Assembly: GCF_001693385.1 (NCBI RefSeq) | Contig: NZ_CP016428.1 | Location: 2,170,001-2,234,000, forward strand | Length of the DNA stretch: 64,000 nucleotides | Direction: 5' to 3' | Source: Bradyrhizobium icense | GTDB taxonomy: Bacteria > Pseudomonadota > Alphaproteobacteria > Rhizobiales > Xanthobacteraceae | Shown: positions 27,212-36,261 of the stretch, in pieces | How positions within the stretch are numbered: the stretch's first letter is position 1 | How the letters are laid out: the number at the start of each line of letters is the position of its first letter | Translations under genes and position numbers: made by a program | The notes under the pieces: generated by a model | What the model was told of the DNA's origin: nothing | What the model saw: the letters and a program-made list of their open reading frames with translations, nothing else | The model's database searches: none

Positions 27212-28318
27212 TTATTCGGCGGCCTTGGAACTGCCGGATGCACTGGCATTGATCCTGGGCATGACCTGTTCGGCCATCAAGATCATAGACCGTCGTCCCA
27301 GTTCGCGGTCTTTCCAGTCCTTGCCGGCATACAGCAACGTGCCGAATGGCCCGGTCTCTTCCTGAAAAGCCAGCAGTTGATCCGCCACGCTCTCCGGCGT
27401 GCCATGAATGATCAGCTTGTCGCAGATCGACTCCAGCGTCACCTCATCGTCGGGCTGATCGCGACGCGTCTTGAACAGTTCGATGCGACCGCCGCGCTTC
27501 AACTTGGTGAGCAACGAGCGATAGTAATAGACATAGGGCCCGCTTGGATCGGTAGCATAGGCCTTTGCGGTGGCTGCGTCCTTCGCGACGAACACGCTCT
27601 TGGCTACGCGCCAGTTCGCCGAATCTGCGGGGCGGCCGGCGCGTTCACAGCCCTCGACATATTTCGGCCAATGGCTTTTCACCCAGGCCGGCATCAGGAA
27701 GTTTGCCGAGATCGGATCCCAGCCGCGCGCGGCGGCTTCCGTCACGCCTTTTGAGAAGGGCGCCACCGCAGTGACCACGATCGGTGGGTGCGGCCGCTGC
27801 AGTGGGCGCGGAATGAAGCCCTGGCCGATGTCTTCGATCAGAGTCTTCTGCACCGATATGTTCCAGAATTGGCCTTGCAGATTATAGGGTGGCTCGCTGG
27901 CCCAGATCTGAAGCACCTGATTGATCGCCTCCAGGAACATGGCATTCCTGTCCGCCTCGAGATTGCCGAACACTTCCGCGTCCGACAGCAGTCCGCCCGG
28001 ACTGATGCCGAAGATCAGTCGCCCGTCGAGCATGTGATCGAGCATCGCGATCGAGGCTGCAATCGCCGCCGGATGAGCGTTCGGCATATTTACGGTGCCG
28101 GTGCCAAGCTTGATCTTGCTGGTTGCCGCGGCGAGCCATGCAATAAATGCGATGCAGGACGTGATGTTCTCGGCTCTGTCCGTGGTGTGCTCGCCGACAT
28201 AGCCCTCGCTGAACCCGAGCTCATCGGCCAGCAGGAAAGCTTCACGGTCTTCCTTGAGTGAAAGCTGCCAATCCTTGTCGACGGGATGGATCGGCATCGT
28301 AAAGAACCCAAGCTTCAT
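27212..28318 (-). CDS. LLM-class flavin-dependent oxidoreductase
   Basis: A 368-aa bacterial-luciferase-like TIM barrel (MKLGFFTMPIHP, ADELGFSEGYVGEHTTDR, KIKLGTGTVNMPNAHPAA, DHMLDGRLIFGISPGGLLSD, PPIVVTAVAPFSKGVTEAA). It resembles the LimB/SsuD group that uses reduced FMN and O2 for Baeyer-Villiger-type or ring/C-S cleavage reactions. The ATG at 28318 follows GGGGAAGAGCGG; a 13-codon extension is dropped. It is divergent from the CoxMSL operon and lies behind the same 173-bp control region. It may share the nearby flavin reductase. Confidence 0.87.
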   Translation of the reverse strand: MKLGFFTMPIHPVDKDWQLSLKEDREAFLLADELGFSEGYVGEHTTDRAENITSCIAFIAWLAAATSKIKLGTGTVNMPNAHPAAIAASIAMLDHMLDGRLIFGISPGGLLSDAEVFGNLEADRNAMFLEAINQVLQIWASEPPYNLQGQFWNISVQKTLIEDIGQGFIPRPLQRPHPPIVVTAVAPFSKGVTEAAARGWDPISANFLMPAWVKSHWPKYVEGCERAGRPADSANWRVAKSVFVAKDAATAKAYATDPSGPYVYYYRSLLTKLKRGGRIELFKTRRDQPDDEVTLESICDKLIIHGTPESVADQLLAFQEETGPFGTLLYAGKDWKDRELGRRSMILMAEQVMPRINASASGSSKAAE

Positions 28319-28419
28319 GGTCCGCTCTTCCCCAAGGCAACCTTTTTTGTTTGGCACAGAACGTGCGTCGTTCGTCGCTCGAAAACAAGCTCAAAGTCGA
28401 AATAATCATCCGAACAAAC

Positions 28420-28448
28420 TTGACCTTTGGCGGCCTCGGCCGTCTAAT
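28420..28448 (+). promoter_or_regulatory. Predicted sigma-70 promoter of the CoxMSL operon
   Basis: TTGACC (28420-28425) and TCTAAT (28443-28448) are separated by 17 bp and lie 44 bp before the start of the FAD-subunit gene. The spacer contains a GC-rich near-palindrome GGCGGCCTCGGCCG that could be a regulator site. It sits in the divergent region shared with the LLM gene. Confidence 0.45.
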
Positions 28449-28491
28449 CCCGCGAAAATACGAATAGTTGGCCGGGGAGGTCACGCCAAGA

Positions 28492-29373
28492 ATGAAAGCC
28501 TCGGCTTTCGCTTACGCCCGCGTAACCAGCGTCGCAAATGCGCTGGATTTGCTGGCTGCCCATGGCGAACGGGCCAAGGTATTGTCGGGCGGCCAGAGCT
28601 TGCTGCCGGCCATGAATCTGCGCCTGGTCGCACCGGAACTCATTGTCGATATTGGCGAGCTGGCCGAGTTGCGCGGGGTAGCGGTGAAGGGAGAGGTCCT
28701 CACCATCGGCGCGCTGACACGTCACGCCGATCTCTTGAAGTTTCCCGAAATAGCAGCCCAAGCTCCTTTGCTCACAGACGCGGTCGCGCATGTTGCCCAT
28801 CCCGCGATCCGCAACCGCGGCACCATCGGGGGAAGCCTTGCACACGCAGATCCAGCTTCCGAACTGCCGGCCTGCATGCTGACGCTTGGCGCTACGATCA
28901 TTGCTCGCGGGCCGAGTGGCGAGCGTCGGATTTCGGCAAGCGAGTTTTTTGCCGGGATCTACGAAACCGCGCTTAGGCCGCAGGAGCTGCTGGTCGCCGT
29001 CGAGTTACCTGTGACCCCAACAAGCTCGACGCATTACTTTCATGAGTTCGTCCGTCGGCATGGCGATTACGCCATCGTCGGCCTCGCAGCGCAGGCCTCC
29101 GTCAAGGATGGGCGCTTCACCGATCTTCGCCTTGGCTTCTTCGCCGTCGGCGATCGTCCGCTGCTGGCCAACTCTGCCGGCAAACTGATTGATGTCGCTA
29201 TAACGTCGGCGATGTTGTCCGAAGCGTGTTCGGCGTTGGATGAAGAGCTCAGCCCGCTGGAAGATCAGCAAGCAACGCCCGCCATGCGTCGACGTTTGGC
29301 AAAGGCCTTGCTTGTACGTTGCGTGTCCTACTTGCTCTCACGCCCTGATCTCCGCGCAGGAGTGCCTGCGTGA
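28492..29373 (+). CDS. Molybdenum hydroxylase FAD subunit (CoxM-like)
   Basis: The 293-aa medium subunit carries the two FAD-binding signatures of the CO/xanthine dehydrogenase family, LSGGQSLLPAMNLRL and RGTIGGSLAHADPASELPA, and the C-terminal domain ending VRCVSYLLSRPDLRAGV. It passes electrons from the 2Fe-2S subunit to the final acceptor. The ATG at 28492 follows GGGGAGG; the 3' end overlaps the next gene by four bases (GTGA). Confidence 0.9.
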   Translation: MKASAFAYARVTSVANALDLLAAHGERAKVLSGGQSLLPAMNLRLVAPELIVDIGELAELRGVAVKGEVLTIGALTRHADLLKFPEIAAQAPLLTDAVAHVAHPAIRNRGTIGGSLAHADPASELPACMLTLGATIIARGPSGERRISASEFFAGIYETALRPQELLVAVELPVTPTSSTHYFHEFVRRHGDYAIVGLAAQASVKDGRFTDLRLGFFAVGDRPLLANSAGKLIDVAITSAMLSEACSALDEELSPLEDQQATPAMRRRLAKALLVRCVSYLLSRPDLRAGVPA

Positions 29374-29855
29374 CGACTGCGATGTCAATTTCGCTCATTG
29401 TCAATGGAGAGCGTGTAGAAGCGGATGTGCAACCGCGGTTAAATCTGGCGGACTTCCTGCGAGAGCATCTCAAGCTGACCGGCACACACGTCGGTTGCGA
29501 GCATGGAGTTTGCGGCGCATGCACGATCCGCGTCAATGGCGACATCGTCCGCTCCTGCCTGATGCTCGCGGTTCAGACGCACAACGCAACGGTCGAGACG
29601 ATCGAGGGACTGTCCGACAGCGGCGAGATTGCCGATTTGCAGTCTGCATTCAAGGAACGTAATGCGCTGCAATGCGGCTTCTGTACTCCGGGAATGTTGA
29701 TGGCGGCGCAGGATCTGCTGAAGCAATCGCCGTTTCCGGATCGAGAACAGATCCGAGAGCACCTTTCCGGCAACTATTGCCGCTGTACTGGCTACCAGGC
29801 CATCGTTGACGCGATCGAGACCACAGCGCGGGCACGCGCCGGACGCTTGTCATGA
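29370..29855 (+). CDS. Molybdenum hydroxylase 2Fe-2S subunit (CoxS-like)
   Basis: The 161-aa small subunit has a plant-type ferredoxin cluster (Cys43, Cys48, Cys51 and Cys63 in CEHGVCGACT...RSC) and the second cluster typical of the family (Cys102/Cys105 in QCGFCTPGM and Cys137/Cys139 in NYCRCTGYQ). It starts with a GTG that overlaps the FAD-subunit stop codon; an internal ATG lies four codons on. The clusters link the molybdenum site to FAD. Confidence 0.92.
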   Translation: MTTAMSISLIVNGERVEADVQPRLNLADFLREHLKLTGTHVGCEHGVCGACTIRVNGDIVRSCLMLAVQTHNATVETIEGLSDSGEIADLQSAFKERNALQCGFCTPGMLMAAQDLLKQSPFPDREQIREHLSGNYCRCTGYQAIVDAIETTARARAGRLS

Positions 29856-32245
29856 CATCAGTGCAGGAAAAATCTGAAACGCTTTCTGCGCTGGACCGTC
29901 CGAACTCTTATATCGGCAAGACAGTGCCGCGGCCGAACCTCGACCGGCTGATGCAGGGGCGCGGGCTCTATGTCAGCGACATCGAGCTGCCGCGCATGGC
30001 GCATGTCGTTTTTCTGCGCTCGCCGCACGCGCATGCGAAGATCAATGGCATCGATGCTTCGGCGGCCAAACGGATGCCGGGAGTGATTGCCGTCGTTTCA
30101 GGCAAGGAACTCTCGACAGTCATCACGCCGTGGATTGGCGTGCTCTCGCATTTGAAGGGCCTCAAATCCGCCCCGCAAAGTGCTATCGCGGTTGACCGCG
30201 TGTGCTGGCAGGGTGAGGCGGTTGCGGCCGTGGTGGCGAGCGATCGCGCTCAGGCCGAGGACGCCGCAGAGCAAGTCTTGGTTGAATATGAAGAACAGCA
30301 CGCCGTAACGGATATGCGTGCCGCGCTCAATCCGGCAACGCCGGTGATCCACGCCTCCCTCGGCGACAATCTGGCCTTCGAACGCAATCACGACGCGGGT
30401 GACGTCGATCAGGCCTTTGCCGAATCCGACGAGGTGATCGAAGCAGAGTTTATCTTTGGACGGCACACCGGCGTGACGCTGGAGCCCCGTGCAGTGGTAG
30501 CAGACTGGAACGTCGCGGAAGCGAGACTCACGATCTATCAAGGCACGCAGGCGCCGCATATGGTGCAAAATATCGCGGCGCTTCATCTCGGTTTGAAGGA
30601 ATCGCAGGTCCGCGTGATCTGCAAGGACGTCGGCGGCTCTTTCGGCATCAAGGTCCACATCTATGCCGACGAGATGGCGACCTACGCACTGTCCAAACTC
30701 CTGCGGCGTCCAGTCAAATTCGTCGCCGACCGGGTCGAGAGCTTCAATACCGACATTCATGCCCGTGACCATCGCTGCAAAGGAAAGATCGGCGTCAAGC
30801 GCGATGGCACCATCATGGCATTTGAAATCGATGATCTCACCGGCATTGGGCCTTATTCGATGTACCCGCGCACCAGCGCGATCGAGGCCAATCAGGTCGT
30901 CAATCTCGTCGGCGGGCCTTATGTGACCAGGAATTACCGTGCCCGAGCCCGCGTCGTGTTCCAGAACAAGAACGTGATGTGCCAGTACCGGGCCGTTGGC
31001 CATCCGATTGCCTGCTCGGTGACGGAAGGCCTGGTCGATCTGGCGGCGATGAAGATCGGGATGGACCCAGTCGAGATCCGCCGCCGCAATCTGATTGCCG
31101 ATGACGCATATCCTTGTGCCTCGCCGTCAGGTCTGCGCTTCGAGCAATTGTCGCACCATGCAGCGCTTGCCAAGCTCATCGGGATGATGGACTACGACGC
31201 GCTGCGCGCGGAACAGGCGGCCTTGCGGCCAAGGAATATTCATCGTGGCATCGGCATCGCCAGCTTCATTGAGGTCACCAATCCCAGCGCGGCGTTTTAT
31301 GGTGTAGGTGGTGCGAAGATATCCTCGCAGGACGGTGTGGCGGTGCGGCTCGACGCGCAGGGGTCCGTGATCTGCCATACAAGCATCACCGAGCAGGGGC
31401 AGGGGTCGGAATCGCTTACCGCACAGATTGTTGGAAGCGTGCTTGGCGTCTCCATGGATCGCGTCCGCGTGATCCTGGGCGACACGGACAATACGCCGTA
31501 TGGCGGGGGCACCTGGGCCTCGCGGGGTGCCGGCATTGGCGGAGAGGCTGCACTGCAGGCCACCAAGGTCCTACGCAAGAACATACTCGACGTCGCTGCC
31601 GCTATCCTCCAGTCGACGCCGGGCGAGCTCGACATCGTCAACAACGCGGTAGTGAACGTCGCCGACGGCGCGCCGCGAATCGCGCTGAACGAGCTCGCGC
31701 GAATTGTCTATTTCCGCCCCGACACGATGCCGCCGGGCATTCAGCCCGAACTGATGGCGACCAGACACTTTGTCCCGCGCGAATATCCTTTCGCCTTCAC
31801 CAATGGTGTTCAGGCCTCGTGGCTGGAGGTCGATATCGAGACCGGCTTTGTGAAGCTGCTGAAGCACTGGGTCGTCGAGGATTGCGGCACGATTATCAAC
31901 CCGCAACTGGTCGATGAGCAGATCAGGGGCGGCGTGGTGCAGGGGCTTGGCGCCGCGCTGTTCGAGAAATGCGTGTACGACGAACGTGGCCAGCTCACCA
32001 ACGCCAATATGGCCGATTATCTGGTCCCGATGTCCGGTGAGATGCCGGATATCGATGTCGGACATGTAGTCTCGCCAACGCTGGAATCGGAGCTTGGAGC
32101 CAAGGGGGCCGGGGAAGCCGGCACGGCTGGCGCGGCAGCCGCTGTGACCAATGCGGTTAACGACGCGCTGAGACCGTTTGGGAAAATCATCACTGAGATC
32201 CCCCTGACGCCTCAGGTCATTCTGACCGCCTTGGGACGCATCTAA
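29852..32245 (+). CDS. Molybdenum hydroxylase large subunit (CoxL-like, substrate unknown)
   Basis: The 797-aa Mo-binding subunit begins with the ALDH a/b hammerhead domain (LDRLMQGRGLYVSDIELPRM) and has QGTQAPHMVQ, KDVGGSFGIKVHIYADEM and, near the end, GAKGAGEAGTAGAAAAVTNA with the catalytic glutamate. The loop that is AYxCSFR in true aerobic CO dehydrogenase and AYRGAGR in form II reads CQYRAVGHPIA here, so CO oxidation is not expected. It probably hydroxylates an N-heterocycle or oxidises an aldehyde. It overlaps the 2Fe-2S gene by four bases (ATGA). No signal peptide is present. Confidence 0.9.
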   Translation: MTSVQEKSETLSALDRPNSYIGKTVPRPNLDRLMQGRGLYVSDIELPRMAHVVFLRSPHAHAKINGIDASAAKRMPGVIAVVSGKELSTVITPWIGVLSHLKGLKSAPQSAIAVDRVCWQGEAVAAVVASDRAQAEDAAEQVLVEYEEQHAVTDMRAALNPATPVIHASLGDNLAFERNHDAGDVDQAFAESDEVIEAEFIFGRHTGVTLEPRAVVADWNVAEARLTIYQGTQAPHMVQNIAALHLGLKESQVRVICKDVGGSFGIKVHIYADEMATYALSKLLRRPVKFVADRVESFNTDIHARDHRCKGKIGVKRDGTIMAFEIDDLTGIGPYSMYPRTSAIEANQVVNLVGGPYVTRNYRARARVVFQNKNVMCQYRAVGHPIACSVTEGLVDLAAMKIGMDPVEIRRRNLIADDAYPCASPSGLRFEQLSHHAALAKLIGMMDYDALRAEQAALRPRNIHRGIGIASFIEVTNPSAAFYGVGGAKISSQDGVAVRLDAQGSVICHTSITEQGQGSESLTAQIVGSVLGVSMDRVRVILGDTDNTPYGGGTWASRGAGIGGEAALQATKVLRKNILDVAAAILQSTPGELDIVNNAVVNVADGAPRIALNELARIVYFRPDTMPPGIQPELMATRHFVPREYPFAFTNGVQASWLEVDIETGFVKLLKHWVVEDCGTIINPQLVDEQIRGGVVQGLGAALFEKCVYDERGQLTNANMADYLVPMSGEMPDIDVGHVVSPTLESELGAKGAGEAGTAGAAAAVTNAVNDALRPFGKIITEIPLTPQVILTALGRI

Positions 32246-32544
32246 TGGGACCGCGATAAGATCGATCAAGAAGAACAAGGCGCCCGTGGACCGGACGCAG
32301 CGCACCGTGGCGCCTGCCGCTGTTGAAGACGCAGGGCATCCTCACGCCTGGAGGTTGATACACGAGTCTTTCCTCTCGCGCCGGATGCTACGGAAATCGC
32401 CGGCCAACGAAATTGCAGAATGCTAGCGTCGCGTAGGTTTGCTGCGCAGTAAAAATGCTGTGTCGCAAAACCTTCATACGAGGCCTATACTGCACACCGG
32501 CTGGTGATGAGATCGTCAATTGCCGCCCTAAACTGGAGCGCCCC

Positions 32545-33552
32545 ATGAAGACCGTCCGTTTTGTTCTTGCCTTGCTCGCGCTGTCGCTGATCGCGCCCTG
32601 GCAGTCCGCCAAAGCGGCCGACGTCATCTGCTACAATTGTCCGCCGGAATGGGCGGATTGGGCTTCCATGCTCAAGGCCATCAAAGCCGATCTCAACTAC
32701 GATATCCCGCACGACAACAAGAATTCCGGTCAGGCGCTGGCTCAGATCCTCGCCGAGAAAAACAATCCAGTCGGCGATATCGGTTATTTCGGCGTGACCT
32801 TTGGCATGAAAGCCAAGGCACAGGATGCGCTGGAGCCTTACAAGCCGGCGAAATGGGATCAGGTGCCTGCCGGCCTGAAGGATGCCGACGGCAACTGGAC
32901 CACGATTCATTCCGGCACGCTTGGCCTGTTCGTGAACAAGGACGCGCTCGGCGGCAAGCCGGTGCCGGCCTGCTGGAAAGATCTACTGAAGCCCGACTAT
33001 AAAGGCATGGTCGGTTATCTCGATCCGTCGTCGGCCGCGGTCGGGTATGTCGGTGCGGTCGCGATCAATCTGGCGCTCGGCGGTTCCGAAGCGAACTTCG
33101 ATCCCGCGATCAATTTCTTCAAGGACTTGCGGAAGAACGACCCGATCGTTCCCAAGCAGACTTCCTACGCCCGCGTTGTCTCGGGCGAGATGCCGATTCT
33201 ATTCGACTACGATTTCAACGCCTATCGTGCGAAATACTCTGAAAAGGGCAACTTTGAATTCGTAATTCCTTGCGAGGGAACGGTGGTGTTTCCTTACGTC
33301 GTCGGCCTCGTCAAGGGCGCGCCCCACAAGGACAAGGCCAAGAAGGTGCTGGACTATCTGTTGTCCGACAAGGGGCAGGCGATCTGGACCAACGCCTACC
33401 TCCGCCCCGCGCGGCCGATCGACCTGCCCGAGGCGGTAAAGAAGAAATTCCTGCCTGACAGCGAGTATGCGCGCGCCAAGAACGTCGACTGGGGCCAGAT
33501 GGAAAACATGCAAAAAGGCTTTGTCGACCGCTATCTCGCCGAGGTTCGCTGA
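32545..33552 (+). CDS. ABC transporter periplasmic binding protein (Fe3+/phosphonate-type fold)
   Basis: The 335-aa protein has a Sec signal peptide (VLALLALSLIAPWQSAKA) and a type-II binding-protein core: NSGQALAQILAEKNNPVGDI, VPACWKDLLKPDYKGMVGYL, ARVVSGEMPILFDYDFNAY, EGTVVFPYVVGLVKGAPHKD. This family carries Fe3+, thiamine, 2-aminoethylphosphonate, spermidine or similar ligands. The conserved tyrosine pair of ferric-binding proteins is not seen. Five genes from here to 37101 form one operon that ends with a phosphodiesterase, which points to a phosphorus-containing ligand. The preceding 299 bp show no gene; an inverted repeat AGGCGCC/GGCGCCT lies at about 32279-32322. Confidence 0.85.
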   Translation: MKTVRFVLALLALSLIAPWQSAKAADVICYNCPPEWADWASMLKAIKADLNYDIPHDNKNSGQALAQILAEKNNPVGDIGYFGVTFGMKAKAQDALEPYKPAKWDQVPAGLKDADGNWTTIHSGTLGLFVNKDALGGKPVPACWKDLLKPDYKGMVGYLDPSSAAVGYVGAVAINLALGGSEANFDPAINFFKDLRKNDPIVPKQTSYARVVSGEMPILFDYDFNAYRAKYSEKGNFEFVIPCEGTVVFPYVVGLVKGAPHKDKAKKVLDYLLSDKGQAIWTNAYLRPARPIDLPEAVKKKFLPDSEYARAKNVDWGQMENMQKGFVDRYLAEVR

Positions 33553-33589
33553 GGCAATATGGCGCCTCTCGCCGGGGCGCTATCATCTG

Positions 33590-34405
33590 ATGTCACATAG
33601 GACTTTCGTCTGGTTGTGCCTGCTGCCGCTTACGGTGGCGACAGTTGCATTTTTCTTGTTGCCAATGGCGCGGCTCGTTGTAACCGGGGCAGGCGGACCG
33701 CAGGGGCTCGCGGGATATCTCGCGATCCTGACCGAGCCGCGTTACCGCGCGACCCTCATCAACACGGTCCTGCTCGCCGCCGCGACCACCGTCGTGACCC
33801 TTATCGTTGCGACGATTGCGGGGATGTTCCTGCAGCGGCATCGTTTTCCCGGCCGCTCTGTCCTGATCGCGATGCTGACCTTTCCACTGGCTTTTCCCGG
33901 TGTGGTGGTCGGCTTCATGATCATTCTGCTTGCGGGGAGGCAAGGGCTGATCGGCGATTTTTCCAACCGCGTGTTTGGCGAGAAGCTGGTCTTCGCCTAC
34001 TCGATCTACGGACTGTTTCTCGGATATCTTTATTTCTCCATCCCGCGCGTCATCCTCACCATCATGGCCGCGGTGCAGAAACTTGATACTGGCCTCGAAG
34101 AAGCCGCGCGTTCGCTTGGCGCGAGCCCCTGGGCCGTGCAGCGCGATGTCGTTCTGCCGGCGCTGGCACCGGCCTTCGTTGCCTCCGGCGCCATTGCGTT
34201 TGCGACCGCGATGGGGGCGTTCGGAACGGCGTTTACACTGGCAACGAATATCGACGTGCTGCCGATGCTGATTTATACCGAATTCACGCTCGCTGCGAAT
34301 TTCTCTATCTCGGCCGCGTTGTCCGTCGGGCTTGGCATCGTCACCTGGTTCATTCTCGCGCTTGCCCGTTCCTTCAGCGGAAGCGCTGTTGCGGCAGCCG
34401 GATGA
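33590..34405 (+). CDS. ABC permease 1
   Basis: A 271-aa permease with six hydrophobic segments (WLCLLPLTVATVAFFLLPMA, AFPGVVVGFMIILLAG and others). The EAA loop is LEEAARSLGASPWAVQRDVVLP. This arrangement is that of Fe3+/polyamine-type importers with two separate permeases. The ATG at 33590 lies 37 bp after the binding-protein stop; a longer frame starting inside that gene is not used. Confidence 0.88.
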   Translation: MSHRTFVWLCLLPLTVATVAFFLLPMARLVVTGAGGPQGLAGYLAILTEPRYRATLINTVLLAAATTVVTLIVATIAGMFLQRHRFPGRSVLIAMLTFPLAFPGVVVGFMIILLAGRQGLIGDFSNRVFGEKLVFAYSIYGLFLGYLYFSIPRVILTIMAAVQKLDTGLEEAARSLGASPWAVQRDVVLPALAPAFVASGAIAFATAMGAFGTAFTLATNIDVLPMLIYTEFTLAANFSISAALSVGLGIVTWFILALARSFSGSAVAAAG

Positions 34406-34409
34406 GACC

Positions 34410-35195
34410 ATGCGCGATCGCCTGATTTTCACCGGCCAGTTCATCTTCACCCTGCTGGTGGCCGGATTTCTGGTAGTGCCCGCGATCCTGTCGATCTCCG
34501 CCGGTGTCACCGTGAACTATTTTCGCGGCATCCAGTCCGGCGTAACCCTGCAATGGGTCGTGCAGGTGTGGGAGCTCTATGCCGGGACCATCCTGCTTTC
34601 ATTCGTGGTCGCATTTGCCACTCTTGCGGTAACGCTCGCGGCGGGCGTTCCGGCCGCCTACGCCCTGCATGTGCGGGGAGGGCGCCTGGCGCGGATCGTC
34701 GAGGAGATCATCACCTTGCCACTGGCGATCCCTGGCCTTGCCATCGCGCTTGCTCTGCTCCTGACCTACGGGGGCTTCGGCGATTTTCGTCGCTCCTGGC
34801 TATTCATTCTCGTAGGGCATGTCATCTTTACCATGCCCTTTATGGTGCGATCGGTCATGGCCGTGTTCGCGACGGTCGACATCAAGACGCTGGACGAGGG
34901 CGCGGCATCGCTAGGCGCATCGCCGTGGCGGCGCTTCCGCGACGTGATCGTCCCCAATGCTCTGCCCGGTATATTGGCGGGCAGCCTGATGGTGGTGACG
35001 CTGTCGCTCGGTGAATTCAACCTGACCTGGATGCTGCACACGCCATTGACCAAGACGTTGCCGATCGGGCTCGCTGACAGCTATGCCTCGATGCGGCTGG
35101 AAGTGGCCTCGGCCTATACGTTGATTTTCTTCGTGATGATCATTCCGTTGCTGGTCGCCATGCAATTGTTTGCCGAGAAGGAACAGAAGCGATGA
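34410..35195 (+). CDS. ABC permease 2
   Basis: A 261-aa second permease with six segments (FIFTLLVAGFLVVPAILSI onward) and the EAA loop LDEGAASLGASPWRRFRDVIVP. It starts 4 bp after permease 1 and overlaps the ATPase gene by four bases (ATGA). Together the two permeases form the channel. Confidence 0.88.
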   Translation: MRDRLIFTGQFIFTLLVAGFLVVPAILSISAGVTVNYFRGIQSGVTLQWVVQVWELYAGTILLSFVVAFATLAVTLAAGVPAAYALHVRGGRLARIVEEIITLPLAIPGLAIALALLLTYGGFGDFRRSWLFILVGHVIFTMPFMVRSVMAVFATVDIKTLDEGAASLGASPWRRFRDVIVPNALPGILAGSLMVVTLSLGEFNLTWMLHTPLTKTLPIGLADSYASMRLEVASAYTLIFFVMIIPLLVAMQLFAEKEQKR

Positions 35196-36253
35196 GTGCG
35201 CAGGCCGGACACGGCGCCTCGGTGCATATCGAGGCCTGCGGCAAAACGTTTGCTGACGGTACCCGTGCCCTCGAACCCGCAACGCTCGAGATTGCCCGTG
35301 GTGAAACGCTGGTGCTGCTCGGCCCCTCCGGTTGCGGCAAGACCACCATGCTTCGCATCATCGCGGGGCTCGAAGTGCCCGATACCGGCGGAAGGGTACT
35401 GTTCGACGGCAAGGACATCACGGCGGTGCCGATCGAGCGGCGCAACGTCGGCATGGTGTTTCAGTCCTATGCGCTTTTCCCCAATATGACCGTGTGCGAT
35501 AATATCGGCTATGGGTTGAAGATCCGCGGCGTATCGGAAAAGGAGCGGGCGGCGCGCATTGCCGAACTGGTGGCGCTGACCAATATCTCCGGGCTGGAGA
35601 ACCGACGCATCGACCAGCTTTCAGGCGGCCAGCGGCAGCGCGTGGCGCTGGCGCGCGCGGTAGCGATCCGGCCGGGCATCCTGTTGCTCGACGAACCGCT
35701 GACGGCACTCGATGCCGCCCTGCGCGACCGGCTGCGCGGTGAGCTGAATCGCCTGCTGCGCGCGCTCGGCATCACCACGATTTACGTGACGCACGACCAG
35801 TCCGAGGCCATGGAGCTCGGCGACCGTATCGTGGTGATGGAGAAGGGGACGATTGCCCAGATCGGCACGCCACGCGAGATCTATTTCACGCCGAAAAGTC
35901 GCTTTGTTGCCGAATTCATTGGTGCAGCGAATATCGTCGAAGCGGCCATCGAGAATGGTTACCTGGTATTGCCGGGCGGGCGGCAGCCGATTGACGGCGA
36001 TGCAAATATACCGGCCGCCGTAGCGATGATTCGCCCCGAGACCATACGCGTGGTTGAAGCCGGAAGTGCGCCGCTTTCAGGCGTCATCGACAGCGTCAGC
36101 TTCATTGGTGACAGGCAACGGCTGGTCGTCCGTGGAGCGTCCAACAGGTTGCTCACCGTCGACGCGCCGAATACGGTTCAAGCCAGGCCCGGCGAACGGA
36201 TCGGATTGTCGATTTCGCCGGACGCCGTCCGCCTGTTGCCGTCCGAGAATTGA
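35192..36253 (+). CDS. ABC transporter ATP-binding protein
   Basis: The 353-aa ATPase has Walker A GPSGCGKTT, Q-loop VFQSYALFPNMT, signature LSGGQRQRVALARA, Walker B GILLLDEPLTALDAA, the H-loop VTHDQSEAMEL and a C-terminal TOBE domain (about residues 245-350), as in PotA/FbpC/PhnT-type proteins. It drives the importer formed by the three preceding gene products. Confidence 0.9.
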   Translation: MSAQAGHGASVHIEACGKTFADGTRALEPATLEIARGETLVLLGPSGCGKTTMLRIIAGLEVPDTGGRVLFDGKDITAVPIERRNVGMVFQSYALFPNMTVCDNIGYGLKIRGVSEKERAARIAELVALTNISGLENRRIDQLSGGQRQRVALARAVAIRPGILLLDEPLTALDAALRDRLRGELNRLLRALGITTIYVTHDQSEAMELGDRIVVMEKGTIAQIGTPREIYFTPKSRFVAEFIGAANIVEAAIENGYLVLPGGRQPIDGDANIPAAVAMIRPETIRVVEAGSAPLSGVIDSVSFIGDRQRLVVRGASNRLLTVDAPNTVQARPGERIGLSISPDAVRLLPSEN

Positions 36254-36261
36254 GAAAGTCG

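Noticed and set aside
29852..32245. Carbon-monoxide dehydrogenase
   Set aside because: The active-site loop that defines CO oxidation is absent, and no coxD/E/F-type maturation genes are linked.
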